Notes under the pieces: generated by a model
The model's input: the letters and a program-made list of their open reading frames with translations, nothing else
Database searches by the model: none
Told to the model about the DNA's origin: nothing
Source: an uncultured Oscillospiraceae bacterium
GTDB taxonomy: Bacteria; Bacillota; Clostridia; Oscillospirales; Oscillospiraceae
Assembly: GCA_934668605.1 (NCBI GenBank)
Contig: CAKUNY010000135.1
Span: forward strand, 1 to 5,588
DNA length: 5,588 nucleotides
Direction of reading: 5' to 3'
Translations under genes and position numbers: made by a program
In this document: piece after piece, positions 4,512 to 5,588 of the stretch
Layout: the number at the start of each line of letters is the position of its first letter
How positions within the stretch are numbered: the first letter of the stretch is position 1

Positions 4512-5519
4512 TTATCTTCGTCCGCCGCCAAAGCCGCCGCCGCGGGAGCCTCCCCCGAAGCCGCCGCCTCGACCGCCGAAGCCGCCGCCGCGGGAGCCTC
4601 CGCCAAAGCCGCGGGAGCTCGGTTTGAAGCCGGAGCCGCCGGGACGGGCGCCAAATCCACCGGGTCTTGCGCCGCCGGAGGGCGGACGGTAGCCGGGTCT
4701 TGGGCCGGGAGGCGGGGGCGGGCGATGGCCGCGATTGCGCCCGAGCATCGAGCCGACAAACATGCCGCTCCAGAAGCCGGGACGGCCGCCGCCATAGTAC
4801 ACGCCGTCGTCATAATAGCGCCGCCTCGGGCGGAAAATGATGCGAAGGACGATCAAAATGATGATGATCGTCAATAAAATAGAACCAAAGCTCACATGTT
4901 CCTCCTGCCGGTAGGATACCGGCTGCGTCTGCGCATCCTCGTGCGAGGCCGCGGGGATGTTCGAAGCGTACCAGCTGAGAAGCCCCTTGTAAAGCCCGGT
5001 CACGCTGCTTGCAGCATTTCCGGTAAACAGGCTCCCGAGGTTCTCTTTGAAGAGGATCGAAAGGCTGTTATCGACATAGGAAGCCATCTCGTCTCCGTAG
5101 GCAAGGTACCACTGCTCCGAGTCCATATCGATGAGCAGCAGCATGTCGCTGTCTCCGAGCTCTAAATCCGCGCTCTCGTCGATCGCGTAGTCCGCCATGC
5201 TCTTTCCGCCCAGATCGTCCGTGGTCACAAGCCCCATGATGCTGCCGTAGGTATAGTCCAGCTGGGCATTGTATTTGGCGAAGGCTTCGAGCGTGACGTC
5301 GTCAAACAAATCCGCGTCGTCGTCAAGAAAGTCCTCGTACTGCTCGTAGTTCTTTTTTGCCCAGCTGGCCGCGTCGGTGGACACCGAGGCCGCCTGTGAA
5401 GTGGTGCTTGTTGTCGCCGCCTGCTTGGGGGCGGAGGCAAAGCCGATGACCAGGGCGATGGCGATCACCACCAGCGTGATGGTCACGGCAACGTTTTTGC
5501 GATTGAAAAAATCTTTCAT
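4512..5519 (-). CDS. TPM-domain membrane protein, Gly-rich tail
   Basis: A 335-residue protein. Residues 11-30 form an N-terminal membrane segment or uncleaved signal, 31-50 a Thr/Ser/Ala linker, and about 66-186 a TPM-like domain (YgcG/TPM_phosphatase group) recognisable by GLVTTDDLGGKSMADYAIDESADL...DSDMLLLIDMDSEQWYLAYGDEM. A second membrane segment follows at about 211-229 with basic RPRRR after it. Residues 243-335 are a Gly/Pro/Arg/Phe-rich tail, with a 13-residue unit GFGGGSRGGGFGG at 304-316 repeated at 320-332. The tail is probably cytoplasmic if the TPM domain is outside. TPM proteins have been linked to phosphatase activity and photosystem repair in plants; the bacterial role is unclear. 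AAAGG precedes the ATG, which overlaps the stop of the upstream gene (ATGA), so it is the distal gene of an operon. Confidence 0.9.
   Translation of the reverse strand: MKDFFNRKNVAVTITLVVIAIALVIGFASAPKQAATTSTTSQAASVSTDAASWAKKNYEQYEDFLDDDADLFDDVTLEAFAKYNAQLDYTYGSIMGLVTTDDLGGKSMADYAIDESADLELGDSDMLLLIDMDSEQWYLAYGDEMASYVDNSLSILFKENLGSLFTGNAASSVTGLYKGLLSWYASNIPAASHEDAQTQPVSYRQEEHVSFGSILLTIIIILIVLRIIFRPRRRYYDDGVYYGGGRPGFWSGMFVGSMLGRNRGHRPPPPPGPRPGYRPPSGGARPGGFGARPGGSGFKPSSRGFGGGSRGGGFGGRGGGFGGGSRGGGFGGGRR
4524..4610 (-). repeat. Tandem Gly-rich coding repeat in TPM gene
   Basis: DNA for residues 304-316 (4610-4572) and 320-332 (4562-4524) encodes the same 13-residue GFGGGSRGGGFGG unit, giving a 48-bp period at the extreme 3' end. 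Such a run of GGC/GGA/GGT codons is prone to slippage and length change between strains. Confidence 0.75.
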
Positions 5520-5588
5520 TTTGAAACCTTTCGTGTCTCAAGCAGCTTCTGCTTGAGCTCTCCTTCGATGCGGCGCAGCTCCTGCTCG
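5516..5588 (-). CDS. 3' end of unidentified upstream gene (partial)
   Basis: The last 23 codons of a gene running off the right edge, ending ...ELRRIEGELKQKLLETRKVSK. The strongly charged, heptad-like pattern suggests a helical or coiled-coil C-terminus. Its TGA overlaps the ATG of the TPM-domain gene in an ATGA, the common sign of translational coupling. The other two frames give either an early stop or an unlikely Ser/Arg-rich product. The family cannot be told from this much; coiled-coil envelope-stress proteins such as PspA or LemA are often near TPM genes, but that is only a guess. Confidence 0.65.
   Translation of the reverse strand, partial: EQELRRIEGELKQKLLETRKVSK

Noticed and set aside
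4503..4877. An Ala/Gly-rich 124-codon plus-strand frame
   Set aside because: It is the mirror of the Gly-rich tail of the TPM gene (GGC/GGA codons read as GCC/TCC on the other strand) and has no supported ribosome site.

Overview
The window looks like chromosomal DNA from an anaerobic Firmicute of class Clostridia, most likely an Oscillospiraceae/Ruminococcaceae-type gut bacterium. The basis is a GC-rich sequence with consistently strong AGGAGG-type ribosome binding sites, a DUF1540 mini-protein, an NrdR gene with a small clostridial companion, an ECF sigma/membrane anti-sigma pair, and intergenic spaces rich in palindromic repeats of the 'TAGGGGCGG...CCGCCC' kind. The taxonomic placement is inference.

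Layout: 1-222 has no gene and holds GC hairpins plus a 106-bp element with 27-bp terminal inverted repeats. 223-678 (minus) is nrdR, the ribonucleotide-reductase repressor, with a near-consensus sigma-A promoter at 712-740. 777-1061 (minus) is a small DUF6514-like protein. Divergent from it, 1259-2080 (plus) encodes a YihY/BrkB-type membrane protein ending in a strong intrinsic terminator. 2189-2749 and 2740-3864 (plus) form a two-gene operon: an ECF sigma factor overlapping by 10 bp a single-pass membrane protein that is probably its anti-sigma/sensor. It is preceded by an ECF-type promoter (TGTAAC, 17 bp, CGTC), which suggests autoregulation.

3865-4231 is non-coding and contains a ~275-bp element made almost entirely of hairpins: ~50-bp imperfect terminal inverted repeats, three abutting ~20-nt palindromes and a perfect 30-bp stem. 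4232-4393 (minus) encodes a 53-residue Cys-rich DUF1540 protein. 4512-5519 (minus) encodes a TPM-domain membrane protein with a Gly/Arg-rich tail, followed by its own terminator. Its start overlaps by 4 bp the 3' end of another gene that runs off the right edge, so these two form an operon.

Most genes are ordinary housekeeping or envelope functions. The parts most worth a second look are the structured element at 3940-4214, the covarying inverted repeat at 100-205, and the ECF operon, whose membrane partner has no zinc anti-sigma motif and a large extracytoplasmic domain I do not recognise with certainty. I see no defence, phage or CRISPR system.
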